From Halioglobus sp. (GTDB lineage: Bacteria > Pseudomonadota > Gammaproteobacteria > Pseudomonadales > Halieaceae), in assembly GCA_028825045.1 (NCBI GenBank), contig JAPKAY010000031.1, forward strand, positions 1 to 43,435: a stretch of 43,435 nucleotides of DNA, written 5' to 3'. Below the pieces are notes generated by a model. It was given only the letters and a program-made list of their open reading frames with translations. It made no database searches and had not been told where the DNA came from. Of the stretch, positions 1 through 8,590 are shown in pieces. Made by a program: the position numbers and the translations under genes. Position 1 is the first letter of the stretch. Each line of letters opens with the position of its first letter.

Positions 1-69
1 CCAGCAGCTCCCACCGATGACACATTGTCAGCAATGCGTTGCCGTGGAATACCTGATACTACATAAGCA

Positions 70-84
70 ATAGACGACGTCTAT
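70..84. repeat. 15-bp palindrome beyond the sulfotransferase gene
   Basis: ATAGACG (70-76) and CGTCTAT (78-84) form a perfect palindrome around one base, eight bases after the sulfotransferase stop. It could be an operator for a gene to the left of the window or a weak hairpin. Nothing else is recognisable in bases 1-91. Confidence 0.35.
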
Positions 85-91
85 GCATAAC

Positions 92-1258
92 CTAGTCGGA
101 GATCGGCCAGCGCTTGTCATCGGTGTAGAAGGCAAACCGGTCTGCGATTAATTCGTGCGTCAATCCGTACTCAGCCAGATTGTATTCATGTCTGCCATGC
201 TTACCCTTGGGATTAGCATCAATGTGGGCCTGCATGGCGCCCTGCGATTCTTCACTAAGCGCGAGCCCAAAGGCCGCGTACACCTTTTTAACTATTGCCA
301 GAGGTTGATCCACAAATTCGCGCTGAGAGCAATCCACAAATAGCTCTGGTGGCAATTTATCACGTTGCGCTAAGCCCTTCTCCAGCGATAGCGCGTACCA
401 GTCCATTACCGCTTGGCCAATAGCGCTCGCGTCAAAATGACTTAGATCACCGGCGTACATGCCCATTACCACTTTGTTCATACTGTTGATAGAGGGTACT
501 ACCGCCTGTGGATCCCGGTGGCACCAGATGAAACGGGCATCCGGGAATACTTTGAGAATCGCGTCGATACCCCACATATGCGCTGGCGCTTTCAGCAGCC
601 ACTGTTTCCCAGGGTTGCGCCAGTTGAGCATCTGCATCTGCCGCTTCTGGTAGGTGTACATCGGCTCCAGGTCGCGCTGAAGTAACCAGCTACGATAGGG
701 CTCCAACATGATCTCAAAGCCCAGCTGGACGCCATCAAATGCATGGGCATGCAGCAATACGCACTCCTCCGGTGTATCGGCGTCTATGTAGTGAATCTTG
801 GCAAAGTCAGAGTTGCGGGTCTCCTCCAGCGCTTTTACCAGATAGGGATAGCGCGGGTCCCCCTGCCCCGGCTTACTGTCTGGCCAGGGGTCGGGGAACT
901 GCACCTCCCATTGCAACAATCCTCGGTTGTCCGGGGCGGCGACTAACAAGTTAAGCAGTGCCGAGGTACCGGAACGGGGCAGACCGGTTACAAAAATGGG
1001 TGCGACAATCTCCTGATTGGCAATTTCAGGAATAGTTTTAAAGGCATTCTCACATTTAAGCCTTGTCGCAAGTTGCATCACCACCCTGTCTCTGCAGCGC
1101 TTGCGACCTTCGGGGTCTTTAATGTTTCGATCATAGGTCTCAAGGAGAACCTTCAGCCCTTCGCGAAACGGCAGATCGCCAAAATCATCGAAGCCGGTCT
1201 GACGTTTTGCTTCGTCTATTAGCCAATCATCAGCAAAGCTTACGGATTCCTCTGTCAT
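92..1258 (-). CDS. PAPS-dependent sulfotransferase family protein
   Basis: Probable cytoplasmic sulfotransferase moving a sulfuryl group from PAPS to a hydroxyl acceptor that cannot be told from sequence. The protein is 388 residues. The 5'-phosphosulfate loop TGLPRSGTS is at about residues 91-99, and a 3'-phosphate-binding strand-helix with FPDARFIWCHRDP lies near residues 240-255; both are typical of the Sulfotransfer_3 family. An ATG 72 bases further upstream is in frame, but the start at 1258 overlaps the stop of the DUF1214 gene as ATGA, which indicates translational coupling. It is the last gene of the leftward cluster. The PAPS donor could come from sat-cysC at 14.6-16.5 kb. The family is clear; the acceptor is unknown. 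Confidence 0.88.
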   Translation of the reverse strand: MTEESVSFADDWLIDEAKRQTGFDDFGDLPFREGLKVLLETYDRNIKDPEGRKRCRDRVVMQLATRLKCENAFKTIPEIANQEIVAPIFVTGLPRSGTSALLNLLVAAPDNRGLLQWEVQFPDPWPDSKPGQGDPRYPYLVKALEETRNSDFAKIHYIDADTPEECVLLHAHAFDGVQLGFEIMLEPYRSWLLQRDLEPMYTYQKRQMQMLNWRNPGKQWLLKAPAHMWGIDAILKVFPDARFIWCHRDPQAVVPSINSMNKVVMGMYAGDLSHFDASAIGQAVMDWYALSLEKGLAQRDKLPPELFVDCSQREFVDQPLAIVKKVYAAFGLALSEESQGAMQAHIDANPKGKHGRHEYNLAEYGLTHELIADRFAFYTDDKRWPISD

Positions 1259-2358
1259 TTCAGGTCTGCCAGCTTTGCCACACGAGTCTTGAGCAGAGGG
1301 TGCTTTTGAGCGCCGATCCAGCGCCAGCACATCGTACCCATATTGTGGCCCGCAGTTTCAATCCAGTTGGGCACGCCCGGGTCGGTGTGGGACACCACCA
1401 CCCGCACGCTGCCGTCACTCTTGTAGTGAGCGGTATGTTTGTTGACGTGAATAGTATGATGCCGATAGTCCAGAGACTCCATCCACCAGTTGTCCAGTTG
1501 GAAGTTCCAGGTTTGGCACTCCGGTATTTCCGGCGCATCAATAATGAAAACCTCATCATCTGCCAACTGCCAGGCGCTGTGAAAGTAAAAGATGTTGGGG
1601 TCGCCGCCAATTGATTGACAGTAAGCCTGATCCGCCGGAGGCAACTCGTTCAACGTCGGCAAAAAGCTCTCCGACCAGTTTTCGAACAGGGTGGCTGAAC
1701 CCTGCACAAACATCGCCGCGCCCATCAGGCCGCGCTCAATTTTTTCCGCCGTGAGCGGCGCAGGCCGATCGTCCTTGGCACCAATACGTTCAATTTTGAG
1801 ATCAGCAGCATTTTCATTGATGCGATCCTGGAAGGTCTGACGCACTGTAATGGAGTTGGTCCCCTCCCCCATTGGCAGCCAGTTACCTGGTTTTTCAGCT
1901 CGACTAATAATAATTTCAATCTCACCGTTGGGGCCGAGCTCCAGATTGCGGGCATCCACATGTCCGGTCACTTCCATGGTGCCACCAGACGCGTATTTGT
2001 TAATGATGGTGCTGATGCCGAGGTAATCTACCGTGCCTCTGTTGCCGGTAATGCGGTAATCATAATCCGGGCTCACCGTTGCGCTCTCGTAGCGGTTATC
2101 AGGATTGTCGGCCCCTAGCTTTATAGTCTCGTGGGCACCGCAGCGTAATTCCGGAAACAGGGGGTCTCGAAACTCCAGGAAACCCTCCAAACCGCCCCGC
2201 AGTAGCCGTGAAAGATAGCGATAACCCTCGGCCTGGTTGAAGGCATCCTGAGGCGCCTTGGAGCTGCGGATTATCTTTCCCGCGTCCTTCAACGCATCAC
2301 AAAACTGGTCCCAGGTGGTGCCATCGACCACTCTCTTTTCGGCATCTGTCATCGACAT
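1255..2358 (-). CDS. DUF1214-type domain protein, partner of sulfotransferase
   Basis: A protein of about 367 residues with no signal peptide or membrane helix visible. The C-terminal part has the DUF1214-like pattern DGSVRVVVSHTDPGVPNW followed by a GTMCWRW strand. The N-terminal part (VVDGTTWDQFCDALKDAG, then GADNPDNRYESA) resembles long DUF1214 proteins of actinobacteria and marine proteobacteria, as I recall the family. No enzymatic function is established that I can name. The start at 2358 is preferred over 2427 because GGAAG sits nine bases upstream on the minus strand. Its stop overlaps the sulfotransferase start (ATGA), so the two products are probably made together and may act on the same substrate. 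Function is open. Confidence 0.78.
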   Translation of the reverse strand: MSMTDAEKRVVDGTTWDQFCDALKDAGKIIRSSKAPQDAFNQAEGYRYLSRLLRGGLEGFLEFRDPLFPELRCGAHETIKLGADNPDNRYESATVSPDYDYRITGNRGTVDYLGISTIINKYASGGTMEVTGHVDARNLELGPNGEIEIIISRAEKPGNWLPMGEGTNSITVRQTFQDRINENAADLKIERIGAKDDRPAPLTAEKIERGLMGAAMFVQGSATLFENWSESFLPTLNELPPADQAYCQSIGGDPNIFYFHSAWQLADDEVFIIDAPEIPECQTWNFQLDNWWMESLDYRHHTIHVNKHTAHYKSDGSVRVVVSHTDPGVPNWIETAGHNMGTMCWRWIGAQKHPLLKTRVAKLADLK

Positions 2359-2565
2359 ACGAATTCGCTTCCCGTGAGGTAAGATTGTTGAAGCGTCAGT
2401 GATACCAAACGCATAGACACGAAGCAAGCGTAGCGTCCTTTGCGGCCCGATGAGGCGATCTTCGGCTACAAAGGGTCTACGACATTAAACCAGATGACTG
2501 GGTCGCGCAGTCCATAACCAGAGCTGACGCGATAGCACTACGAGGAAAAGCTGAAGCCCATCTGA

Positions 2566-2632
2566 AGCGTGGGCAGCCTTAGGTTAAGACGATCACTAAA
2601 AAAATGCCCACCCCAGCAAAGTTGCCCACGCT
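2566..2632. repeat. 10-bp inverted repeat behind the GMC gene
   Basis: AGCGTGGGCA at 2566-2575 is the exact reverse complement of TGCCCACGCT at 2623-2632, which reaches the last base of the GMC stop codon. The arms are 47 bases apart, and a run of seven A on the plus strand (T on the transcribed strand) lies between them. It could fold in the mRNA between the GMC gene and the DUF1214 gene and help separate their expression. It is not a classical terminator. The rest of the 2359-2631 gap shows nothing recognisable. Confidence 0.4.
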
Positions 2633-4338
2633 CACAAACGCCCTTCTGCAATTTGTTTCACAGCGTAATCACAGGCCCTGGCCGTGAACGCCATATACGT
2701 CAGCGAGGGGTTGACGCAGGAAGCCGAGGTCATAAACGAGCCATCGGTTACAAAAAGGTTGGGCACATCGTGTGTCTGGTTGTAGGCGTTCAAAACTGAT
2801 TCACCGGGGTCGGCGCCCATACGGGCGGTACCCATTTCATGAATGCCCTCCCCGGGGGTAGACATTTTGTCATCGCCGCCAATCGCCAACACAGCGCCGG
2901 CAGCCTTCAGCAGTCGATCGGCCTGCTTTGTGGCGTCTTTGCGCAGATTGATTTCGTTTTCGCTCCATTCAAAGTCGAACACTACTTGCGGTATACCGTA
3001 GCGATCCACCTTGTCTTTGCTAAGGTACATTCTGTTCGATTCCCGTGGGAGACACTCGGTAAAACCTGCCAATGCAAAAATCCAGGGTCCAGGCTTGCGC
3101 AGAGAATCCTTGAAAGAAGCACCAAAACCTTTGCTGTTGTAGTTAGTTTGCCAGTCCGTCCTGAGCGTGACGGTTTGGTAGCCGTAGCCGCGCACAAAAT
3201 CGAGGTCATCATCCTGACCTTCAAGGTTTCTAAAACGCGGGATGTATAGACCGGTAGGTCTGTTGCCGTGATAATAACTGTCCATATTATCCAGAAATAG
3301 TCCGACTCCACTAAGGCCCAGTGTATGGTCCATCATAAAGCGACCCAGTACTCCACTGCTGTTAGCGAGGCCGTCAGGAAAATCCTCGCTGGCGGAGTTC
3401 AATAAAATCTGCGTACTACCGACGGTTGAGGCACAGAGGAAAAAGATTTTTGCAGTAAAGCTGAGACGCTCTTTCGTTTCGGCATCGATCACATGCACCC
3501 GCGAAACCTTTCCGCTTTCGCTGTCGTATTCCAACCGATCGACTACCGAATTGGCTCTCAACGTGAGATTGCCGGTAGCCTGCGCAGCTGGCAGCGTAGA
3601 GCTCTGCGAACTAAAGTAGCTGCCAGTTGAACAGCCGCGCGCGCAAGGTCCACAATAGTGACAGGCTTTGCGACCTGGCAGATCCTCCGTCAGAATCGCT
3701 ACGCGGCCATTGGTGAGCGTAACATCGGGTGCTTTCTTTTTTAGCCGCTCATGGATGGTTTCCTCTATCGCAAACCACGGCATGGGCTTTTGAAACTCGC
3801 TGTCGGGCAACTGCGGCAGCCCTTCCTTCTTACCATTGATTCCAGCAAACTTTTCAACGTAGCTGTACCAGGGTGCTATATCCTTATACCCTACCGGCCA
3901 GGGAATGCCGTGGCCATCCGTCGCGTTTGCCTCAAAGTCCTGCTCGCTTAAGCGATAGGTCTGCCGCCCCCAAATCAATGAGCGCCCGCCAACGACATCG
4001 GACCGTGCCCACAGAAAAGGTTTGCCCTCATCCATGGCATAGGGGTTTTCCATATCATTGTTCCAGAATTGTCGGGTCGCCTCATTAAAGGAGTGTGTAA
4101 CCTTACTCTGAACCGGGTACTGAGTTTCGTACAGTTCACGCGGTTTCTTGCCCTGAAACGGAAGCTTCCAATTGGGCGCGTGTTCGCCGAGGTAGCCACT
4201 GCCGGCTTCCATCGGTTTTCCCCGTTCCAGCACCAGCACCTTGAGGCCTTTTTCCGTCAGCTCTTTAGCTGCCCAGCCGCCGGAAATACCAGAACCCACC
4301 ACGATGGCGTCAAAATCAAGTTCTTTGGAATCAATCAT
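2632..4338 (-). CDS. GMC family FAD-dependent sugar/alcohol dehydrogenase
   Basis: Flavoprotein of 568 residues in the GMC oxidoreductase family, bacterial subgroup with a subunit-3 partner (gluconate 2-dehydrogenase, fructose dehydrogenase, glucoside 3-dehydrogenase types). Visible are the FAD-binding GSGISG at residues 15-20, a cysteine-rich segment CHYCGPCARGC that could hold an iron-sulfur cluster as in FAD-glucose dehydrogenases, and the C-terminal HEMGTARMG (His500) and CVNPSLT (Asn543), the usual catalytic His/Asn pair. It has no signal peptide of its own; relatives are exported as hitch-hikers on the Tat-signal subunit encoded just upstream (17-base gap). The substrate is inferred to be a sugar or glycoside because it follows xylAB and sugar epimerase genes. 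A sterol or alcohol substrate cannot be excluded. Confidence 0.9.
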   Translation of the reverse strand: MIDSKELDFDAIVVGSGISGGWAAKELTEKGLKVLVLERGKPMEAGSGYLGEHAPNWKLPFQGKKPRELYETQYPVQSKVTHSFNEATRQFWNNDMENPYAMDEGKPFLWARSDVVGGRSLIWGRQTYRLSEQDFEANATDGHGIPWPVGYKDIAPWYSYVEKFAGINGKKEGLPQLPDSEFQKPMPWFAIEETIHERLKKKAPDVTLTNGRVAILTEDLPGRKACHYCGPCARGCSTGSYFSSQSSTLPAAQATGNLTLRANSVVDRLEYDSESGKVSRVHVIDAETKERLSFTAKIFFLCASTVGSTQILLNSASEDFPDGLANSSGVLGRFMMDHTLGLSGVGLFLDNMDSYYHGNRPTGLYIPRFRNLEGQDDDLDFVRGYGYQTVTLRTDWQTNYNSKGFGASFKDSLRKPGPWIFALAGFTECLPRESNRMYLSKDKVDRYGIPQVVFDFEWSENEINLRKDATKQADRLLKAAGAVLAIGGDDKMSTPGEGIHEMGTARMGADPGESVLNAYNQTHDVPNLFVTDGSFMTSASCVNPSLTYMAFTARACDYAVKQIAEGRL

Positions 4339-4355
4339 TGCTAATCGCCATCAAT

Positions 4356-4973
4356 TTACAGAAAGGTTGACCAACTACTGTCCTGAGGTGTCAGGGCTGT
4401 GTCGCCGTCGAAATACATCGGCATGGGGTCGTAGCGCAATACCTGTGTTGCGCCCTCCTGGGAAGTAAAGAACCCCCACACTGTAAGCTCCTTGAACTGA
4501 CAGATAAACGGTGCATCGCTGATAAACTCGCGCAAAACGTTGCCGAACTCATACCAGGGGGAATCTGATTCCGCTTCCTCGAGGGCTTCCATGATCTCCA
4601 ACTGCTGCTGTGCGCTCAGTTGATTGAAGGGTTTTCCGTACTGCACTGGAATGCGTGACTCAATATCGGCCAGACCGGCATTAAAGATCACTCGTTCACC
4701 ATCGTTAAACCAATTGGCAACCATCAGCTCGATATAGGCAGGGACACCGGCATCAATCGCGCCGGGCGTGTCGGTGCGGGGGATGATTACCTCGCTCATC
4801 GCCGCAACAATTTTTCGCTGCCCATCGCTAAAATAATCAACCGGGTTAGTATTGTAGTTCGGGGCACTGGCAAGATAGACGGTTTGCTCCTCGTTCAGCG
4901 TAAATCCTAGCTGACTTGCAGTGGCACCCGACATCAGGATTGCAGCACATTGGAGGAATTCTCTTCTGTTCAT
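4356..4973 (-). CDS. Gluconate 2-dehydrogenase subunit 3 family protein, Tat-exported
   Basis: Small subunit of 205 residues of the gluconate 2-dehydrogenase subunit 3 family (PF13618). The N-terminus MNRREFLQ followed by a hydrophobic stretch is a Tat signal with the twin arginine at residues 3-4. The mature part has the family pattern DGQRKIVAAMSEVIIPRTDTPGA near residues 50-72, and later YGKPFNQLS. In related three-subunit dehydrogenases this subunit carries the folded GMC flavoprotein across the membrane and is needed for its maturation. It lies 17 bases upstream of the GMC gene and 9 bases after the two-helix membrane protein, all in one direction. AGAGG five bases before the ATG supports the start. 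Confidence 0.9.
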   Translation of the reverse strand: MNRREFLQCAAILMSGATASQLGFTLNEEQTVYLASAPNYNTNPVDYFSDGQRKIVAAMSEVIIPRTDTPGAIDAGVPAYIELMVANWFNDGERVIFNAGLADIESRIPVQYGKPFNQLSAQQQLEIMEALEEAESDSPWYEFGNVLREFISDAPFICQFKELTVWGFFTSQEGATQVLRYDPMPMYFDGDTALTPQDSSWSTFL

Positions 4974-4982
4974 CGTAACCTC

Positions 4983-5240
4983 TCAGGCTCCACGGAGCTT
5001 TTTAACCAATGTGGGAATAAGCACAATAACCACTGCGACTAGAGCGCAGGTAAGTAATTTATATTCCCATGTTCCAAAGTAATAACCTGCCGCCTTAAAG
5101 CCGCTGTATCCCCAGTAGATGGGACCGAAACCCGTCAGGTGATACAGCTCATAGAACGCTACTGCAGTGGCAGGTAACAAAAAGTACAAATACAGTGCAA
5201 ACAGTATGGCAAGGACCCAGCGGCGATTGGAGGTTAACAT
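4983..5240 (-). CDS. Small two-helix membrane protein, possible dehydrogenase anchor
   Basis: An 85-residue protein I do not recognise. A first hydrophobic segment covers about residues 7-30 (WVLAILFALYLYFLLPATAV), followed by an aromatic-rich loop with many Tyr, Phe and Gly, then a second helix at about 62-78 (LLTCALVAVVIVLIPTLV) and a basic end KKLRG. There is no CxxCH haem site and only one cysteine. It is nine bases before the subunit-3 gene. In related GMC dehydrogenases a cytochrome c usually takes the place of the third subunit, so this protein may anchor the enzyme or hand electrons to quinone. That role is inference from position only. Confidence 0.72.
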   Translation of the reverse strand: MLTSNRRWVLAILFALYLYFLLPATAVAFYELYHLTGFGPIYWGYSGFKAAGYYFGTWEYKLLTCALVAVVIVLIPTLVKKLRGA

Positions 5241-5296
5241 TCGGCTATGTCCACTCTTCTCGTTTGAATTCCATCATACACTGGCCTGTGAGTGTC

Positions 5297-6139
5297 TCAC
5301 AGGCGCTGACGAATAAACTCGATACCACTCTCGTACACGTCTTCTTCTGAACTGAATGCATTGCGCCAGATGTTTGCCGCCACAGCGAGGGCCGGATCGG
5401 TGGTGCCGAAAGCTTCAATCACCAGCCAGCCACTGTAGTCGATTGCCTCCAGTGCAGAAAAGTTGCTGTCCCAATCAACCTGGCCAGTACCCAGCGTACC
5501 ACGGTGGCTTTCGCTCAGGTGTACATGGTTGATTACACCTTGGATATTCTTCAGCGCCTCTGATGTATTGGGATCTTCGATATTAGCGTGATGAGTGTCG
5601 TAGTGAACACCCACGTTGTCCAATCCAACTTGCTCCACCATACGCTTGCACTCAGCGGAGGTATTAATCAAGTACACCTCAAAGCGATTAAGAAATTCAA
5701 GCCCCAGACACACACCAAGCTGCTGTGCATATTCGCCGCAATTGCGAAGATACTCGGCTGACCAGAGCCATTCCTGTTCTGTGGGACCTCTACCGGTAAA
5801 TACCTTATGCGCCTGGTATATCCCGCCCACCAAAATATCGGCACCTATATGCTTTGCGTCATCGACAGCCCTCTTAAGGTTATCGACAGCCGCAGCGCGA
5901 ACAGATGGATCAGGTGAAATAGGGTTGACGTCCTCGCCGACAAAAGCCACCGCCGTGCGCGCCAGTCCCAAAGCATCGCAAGCAGATGCCATCGTGTTGA
6001 GGTCGGTCTTCGATTGCCCCACTACCGGTATCTCCACACCGTCGTAGCCAACCGCAGCAAGACATTCAAATATTGGTATATGCCGGGGTGTTATCTCAAT
6101 GCCCCAAAGCAGCATATTCATTCCAATCTTCACATTCAT
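5297..6139 (-). CDS. Ketose 3-epimerase-like TIM-barrel sugar isomerase
   Basis: A 280-residue TIM barrel of the AP-endonuclease-2 family (PF01261), closest in pattern to D-tagatose/D-psicose 3-epimerases. The four metal ligands of that group are present as Glu148 (in GLEFLNRFE), Asp181 (HYDTHH), His207 (NHVHLSE) and Glu242 (VIEAF). The substrate-contact residues Glu154, His184 and Arg213 are also there, all with the same two-residue offset from the Agrobacterium psicose epimerase as I remember its numbering. It should move a ketose or keto-sugar hydroxyl between C3 epimers in the cytoplasm. Its place between the permease and the GMC dehydrogenase genes suggests it processes a sugar made or imported by this cluster. 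The exact substrate is not known. Confidence 0.87.
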   Translation of the reverse strand: MNVKIGMNMLLWGIEITPRHIPIFECLAAVGYDGVEIPVVGQSKTDLNTMASACDALGLARTAVAFVGEDVNPISPDPSVRAAAVDNLKRAVDDAKHIGADILVGGIYQAHKVFTGRGPTEQEWLWSAEYLRNCGEYAQQLGVCLGLEFLNRFEVYLINTSAECKRMVEQVGLDNVGVHYDTHHANIEDPNTSEALKNIQGVINHVHLSESHRGTLGTGQVDWDSNFSALEAIDYSGWLVIEAFGTTDPALAVAANIWRNAFSSEEDVYESGIEFIRQRL

Positions 6140-6199
6140 TGACTATTTCTCAGCTACAAAGTTCAAAATATCAGGGCCACTAATGGCCCCCACCCCGTG

Positions 6200-7480
6200 T
6201 CATCTTTCTTTACGATCCGCCAGCCAGATTATGCCGAACACTGGCAACACCAGCAAAGGTAAATACGCAACCGACTGGAACGATTCTACCGATGCGAACC
6301 GCACGGCTTCCTGCATGGCTTCAGGCGAAAGATTCGCTAGTTTGTCTGCGCCTCCAGCCTTTTGTGCTTTGGCAGCATCGAAAATGGCGCCCATCTGAGG
6401 TAATACGAATTGAATTGACATACCACCGGCAAAACCCATCAGCCCCATGGCCATCGCGCCTCCACGGGGAAAGCGCTCAGCTACAATTCCCAACATGGTA
6501 GGCCACATATAACACACACCAATGCCCCAGACGGTTGCGGCAGCAAATGCCAGCGGTGGCGAATTGGCAAGACTAAGAAGGTACAAACCAATCCCTGCCG
6601 CGAGGCAACTCACAAACATCAAACCAACGGAGGAGATACGCGCAACAATGGGGCCTGCAAAGTGCCGCATCACGAACATCAGGGCGCTAACATAGACGAG
6701 TAGAAGGATACCCTGCATACCCACGATATTTGACAGTGAGATATTGACCCATTGCCCGGGAGCCAGTTCCGAGGCAGCAGTCAGGTACATACAAACCCAA
6801 AAAACCCAGAACAAAGGGCGTTTCAGCAATTCAGCAAACATCTGCCCGTAGCTTACTCCCGCAGCCACCCGTTCGGTGACGGGGAATGTTGAAGTAGCCA
6901 CCATCCATGCCAGCGCCAGCGCTGGCAGCATGAGAACCACCATATTTAACTCCCAGGGCCAACCTATTCTAGTGATAGCGACACCCATTAATCCACCCAC
7001 TACAATTCCCGCTGGCCACCAGGCGTGCAAAATATTCAGGCGATGGGTTTTTTCTTCGGGATATAGAGCCGCTACCATGGGGTTGGAGGCTGCCTCCACT
7101 GCACCCCATCCTAAACCGGTTAACAGCAGGCTCACCCACACGACGGTCTCGACGGTCGAGTCTACAGGCATCGTCGTTGCCGCCAGGAGACCCACCGCGC
7201 CGGCGACGTAACCGAGAGCGGAGAGCATTAGCATTCGCTTCATACCGATAAGGTCTACCAGCGCACTCCCGAAAAGAAGCGTAAGCGCAAACCCGGTGAA
7301 CGTGGCGCCCAGCGCCTCTCCCAACAGTGCAGCAGAATTCACCAGATCAATTTTGTCGTAGATCTCCCCTTGCAGATTAGATGCGATATTTGCCCTGACG
7401 GCAAAGCCCAGACCAATCATAAAAATCGACAAGTTACCCACATAATATAGACGTTTACGATCCATCACCGTATCAATCAT
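6200..7480 (-). CDS. MFS sugar permease, FucP-like
   Basis: Inner-membrane transporter of 426 residues with about twelve hydrophobic helices. The loop LHAWWPAGIVVGG around residue 150 resembles the LHAWxxxGxxxG segment of the fucose/glucose/galactose permease (FucP/GluP) branch of the major facilitator superfamily, and a cytoplasmic PEEKTHRLN loop precedes it. It is the only transporter of the sugar cluster, so it is the likely importer of xylose or of the oxidised sugar made by the GMC dehydrogenase. GGAGG seven bases before the ATG fixes the start. It is co-directional with the isomerase genes on both sides (gaps 36 and 60 bases). Specificity is inferred from context. Confidence 0.88.
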   Translation of the reverse strand: MIDTVMDRKRLYYVGNLSIFMIGLGFAVRANIASNLQGEIYDKIDLVNSAALLGEALGATFTGFALTLLFGSALVDLIGMKRMLMLSALGYVAGAVGLLAATTMPVDSTVETVVWVSLLLTGLGWGAVEAASNPMVAALYPEEKTHRLNILHAWWPAGIVVGGLMGVAITRIGWPWELNMVVLMLPALALAWMVATSTFPVTERVAAGVSYGQMFAELLKRPLFWVFWVCMYLTAASELAPGQWVNISLSNIVGMQGILLLVYVSALMFVMRHFAGPIVARISSVGLMFVSCLAAGIGLYLLSLANSPPLAFAAATVWGIGVCYMWPTMLGIVAERFPRGGAMAMGLMGFAGGMSIQFVLPQMGAIFDAAKAQKAGGADKLANLSPEAMQEAVRFASVESFQSVAYLPLLVLPVFGIIWLADRKER

Positions 7481-7516
7481 GTTGCCCCCTCCGTATTATT
7501 GTTTTGTTGATTACAA

Positions 7517-8572
7517 TCAGCTCAGCCCAAGGATACGTCGATTGCTATCCTCGTCCGCAGCAGCGCCGGCAAAGTCGTCAAACGCTCGATCGGTAGTACG
7601 GATTATGTGGTGGTTAATAAAATCCACGCCCTCTCTTGCGCCGTCTTCGGGGTGCTTGAGACAACACTCCCACTCCAGCACTGCCCAGCCTTCAAAGCCA
7701 TAGCGCGCGAACTGACTAAAGATGCCACTGAAATCCACTTGCCCGTCGCCCAGGGAACGGAAGCGACCGGGGCGGTCTGTCCATTCCTGGTAACCGCCGT
7801 AGACACCACTGCGGCCATTGGGATTGAACTCCGCATCCTTCACGTGAAACATTTTGATGCGCTCGTGATAAAAGTCAATAAATTGAATGTAATCCAGTTG
7901 CTGGAGCATAAAATGGCTGGGGTCGTACAGAATGTGGCAGCGCGGATGGTCACCACACGCGGCAAGGAAACGCTCGAAGGTCACACCGTCGTGTAAATCT
8001 TCCCCGGGATGAATCTCGTAACACAGGTCTACCCCTGCCTCATCGAAGGCGTTAAGTATAGGAAGCCAGCGAGCAGCGAGTTCCTTGAACCCGGTTTCTA
8101 CCAGTCCTGGCGGACGCTGTGGCCAGGGATACATAGTGTGCCAAAGCAAAGCACCGGAAAACGTCGCGTGCGCATTGAGGCCAAGATTCCTGCTCGCTTT
8201 TGCAGCCAGCAACATTTGCTGCACAGCCCACTCCTGCCGTGCCTTCGGGTTGCCGTGCACTTCCACCGGCGCGAAACCATCGAACTGCTCGTCGTAAGCC
8301 GGGTGCACTGCAACCAACTGACCCTGTAAATGCGTCGACAGTTCCGTAATCTCGACACCATTACTCGCACAAATACCTTTTAGCTCATCACAGTAGTCTT
8401 TGCTTTGGGCAGCTTTTGTCAGGTCAATCAGGCCAGCCTCCCAGCTTGGAATTTGTACACCTTTGTAACCAAGCTCACCGGCCCACCGGGTAATACCCTC
8501 CAATGTATTAAAGGGTGCTTCCCCACTGGCGAACTGGGCAAGAAATATCGCCGGCCCTTTCATTTTGGACAT
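7517..8572 (-). CDS. Sugar phosphate isomerase/epimerase family TIM barrel
   Basis: A 351-residue protein of the xylose-isomerase-like TIM-barrel family (PF01261), distinct from the 280-residue epimerase of this cluster. Metal-site candidates are the Glu in CYEIHPGED, the Asp/His in LYDPSHF, the His in MFHVKDAEF and the Glu near AVLEWECC. Proteins of this length and pattern commonly sit beside Gfo/Idh/MocA dehydrogenases and act on keto-sugars or inositols, which is the arrangement here (18-base gap). AGAGG eight bases before the ATG supports the start at 8572. Natural substrate unknown; isomerisation of a 3-keto or 2-keto sugar is a reasonable guess. Confidence 0.86.
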   Translation of the reverse strand: MSKMKGPAIFLAQFASGEAPFNTLEGITRWAGELGYKGVQIPSWEAGLIDLTKAAQSKDYCDELKGICASNGVEITELSTHLQGQLVAVHPAYDEQFDGFAPVEVHGNPKARQEWAVQQMLLAAKASRNLGLNAHATFSGALLWHTMYPWPQRPPGLVETGFKELAARWLPILNAFDEAGVDLCYEIHPGEDLHDGVTFERFLAACGDHPRCHILYDPSHFMLQQLDYIQFIDFYHERIKMFHVKDAEFNPNGRSGVYGGYQEWTDRPGRFRSLGDGQVDFSGIFSQFARYGFEGWAVLEWECCLKHPEDGAREGVDFINHHIIRTTDRAFDDFAGAAADEDSNRRILGLS

Positions 8573-8590
8573 ACTGTTAACCTCTTCGCT

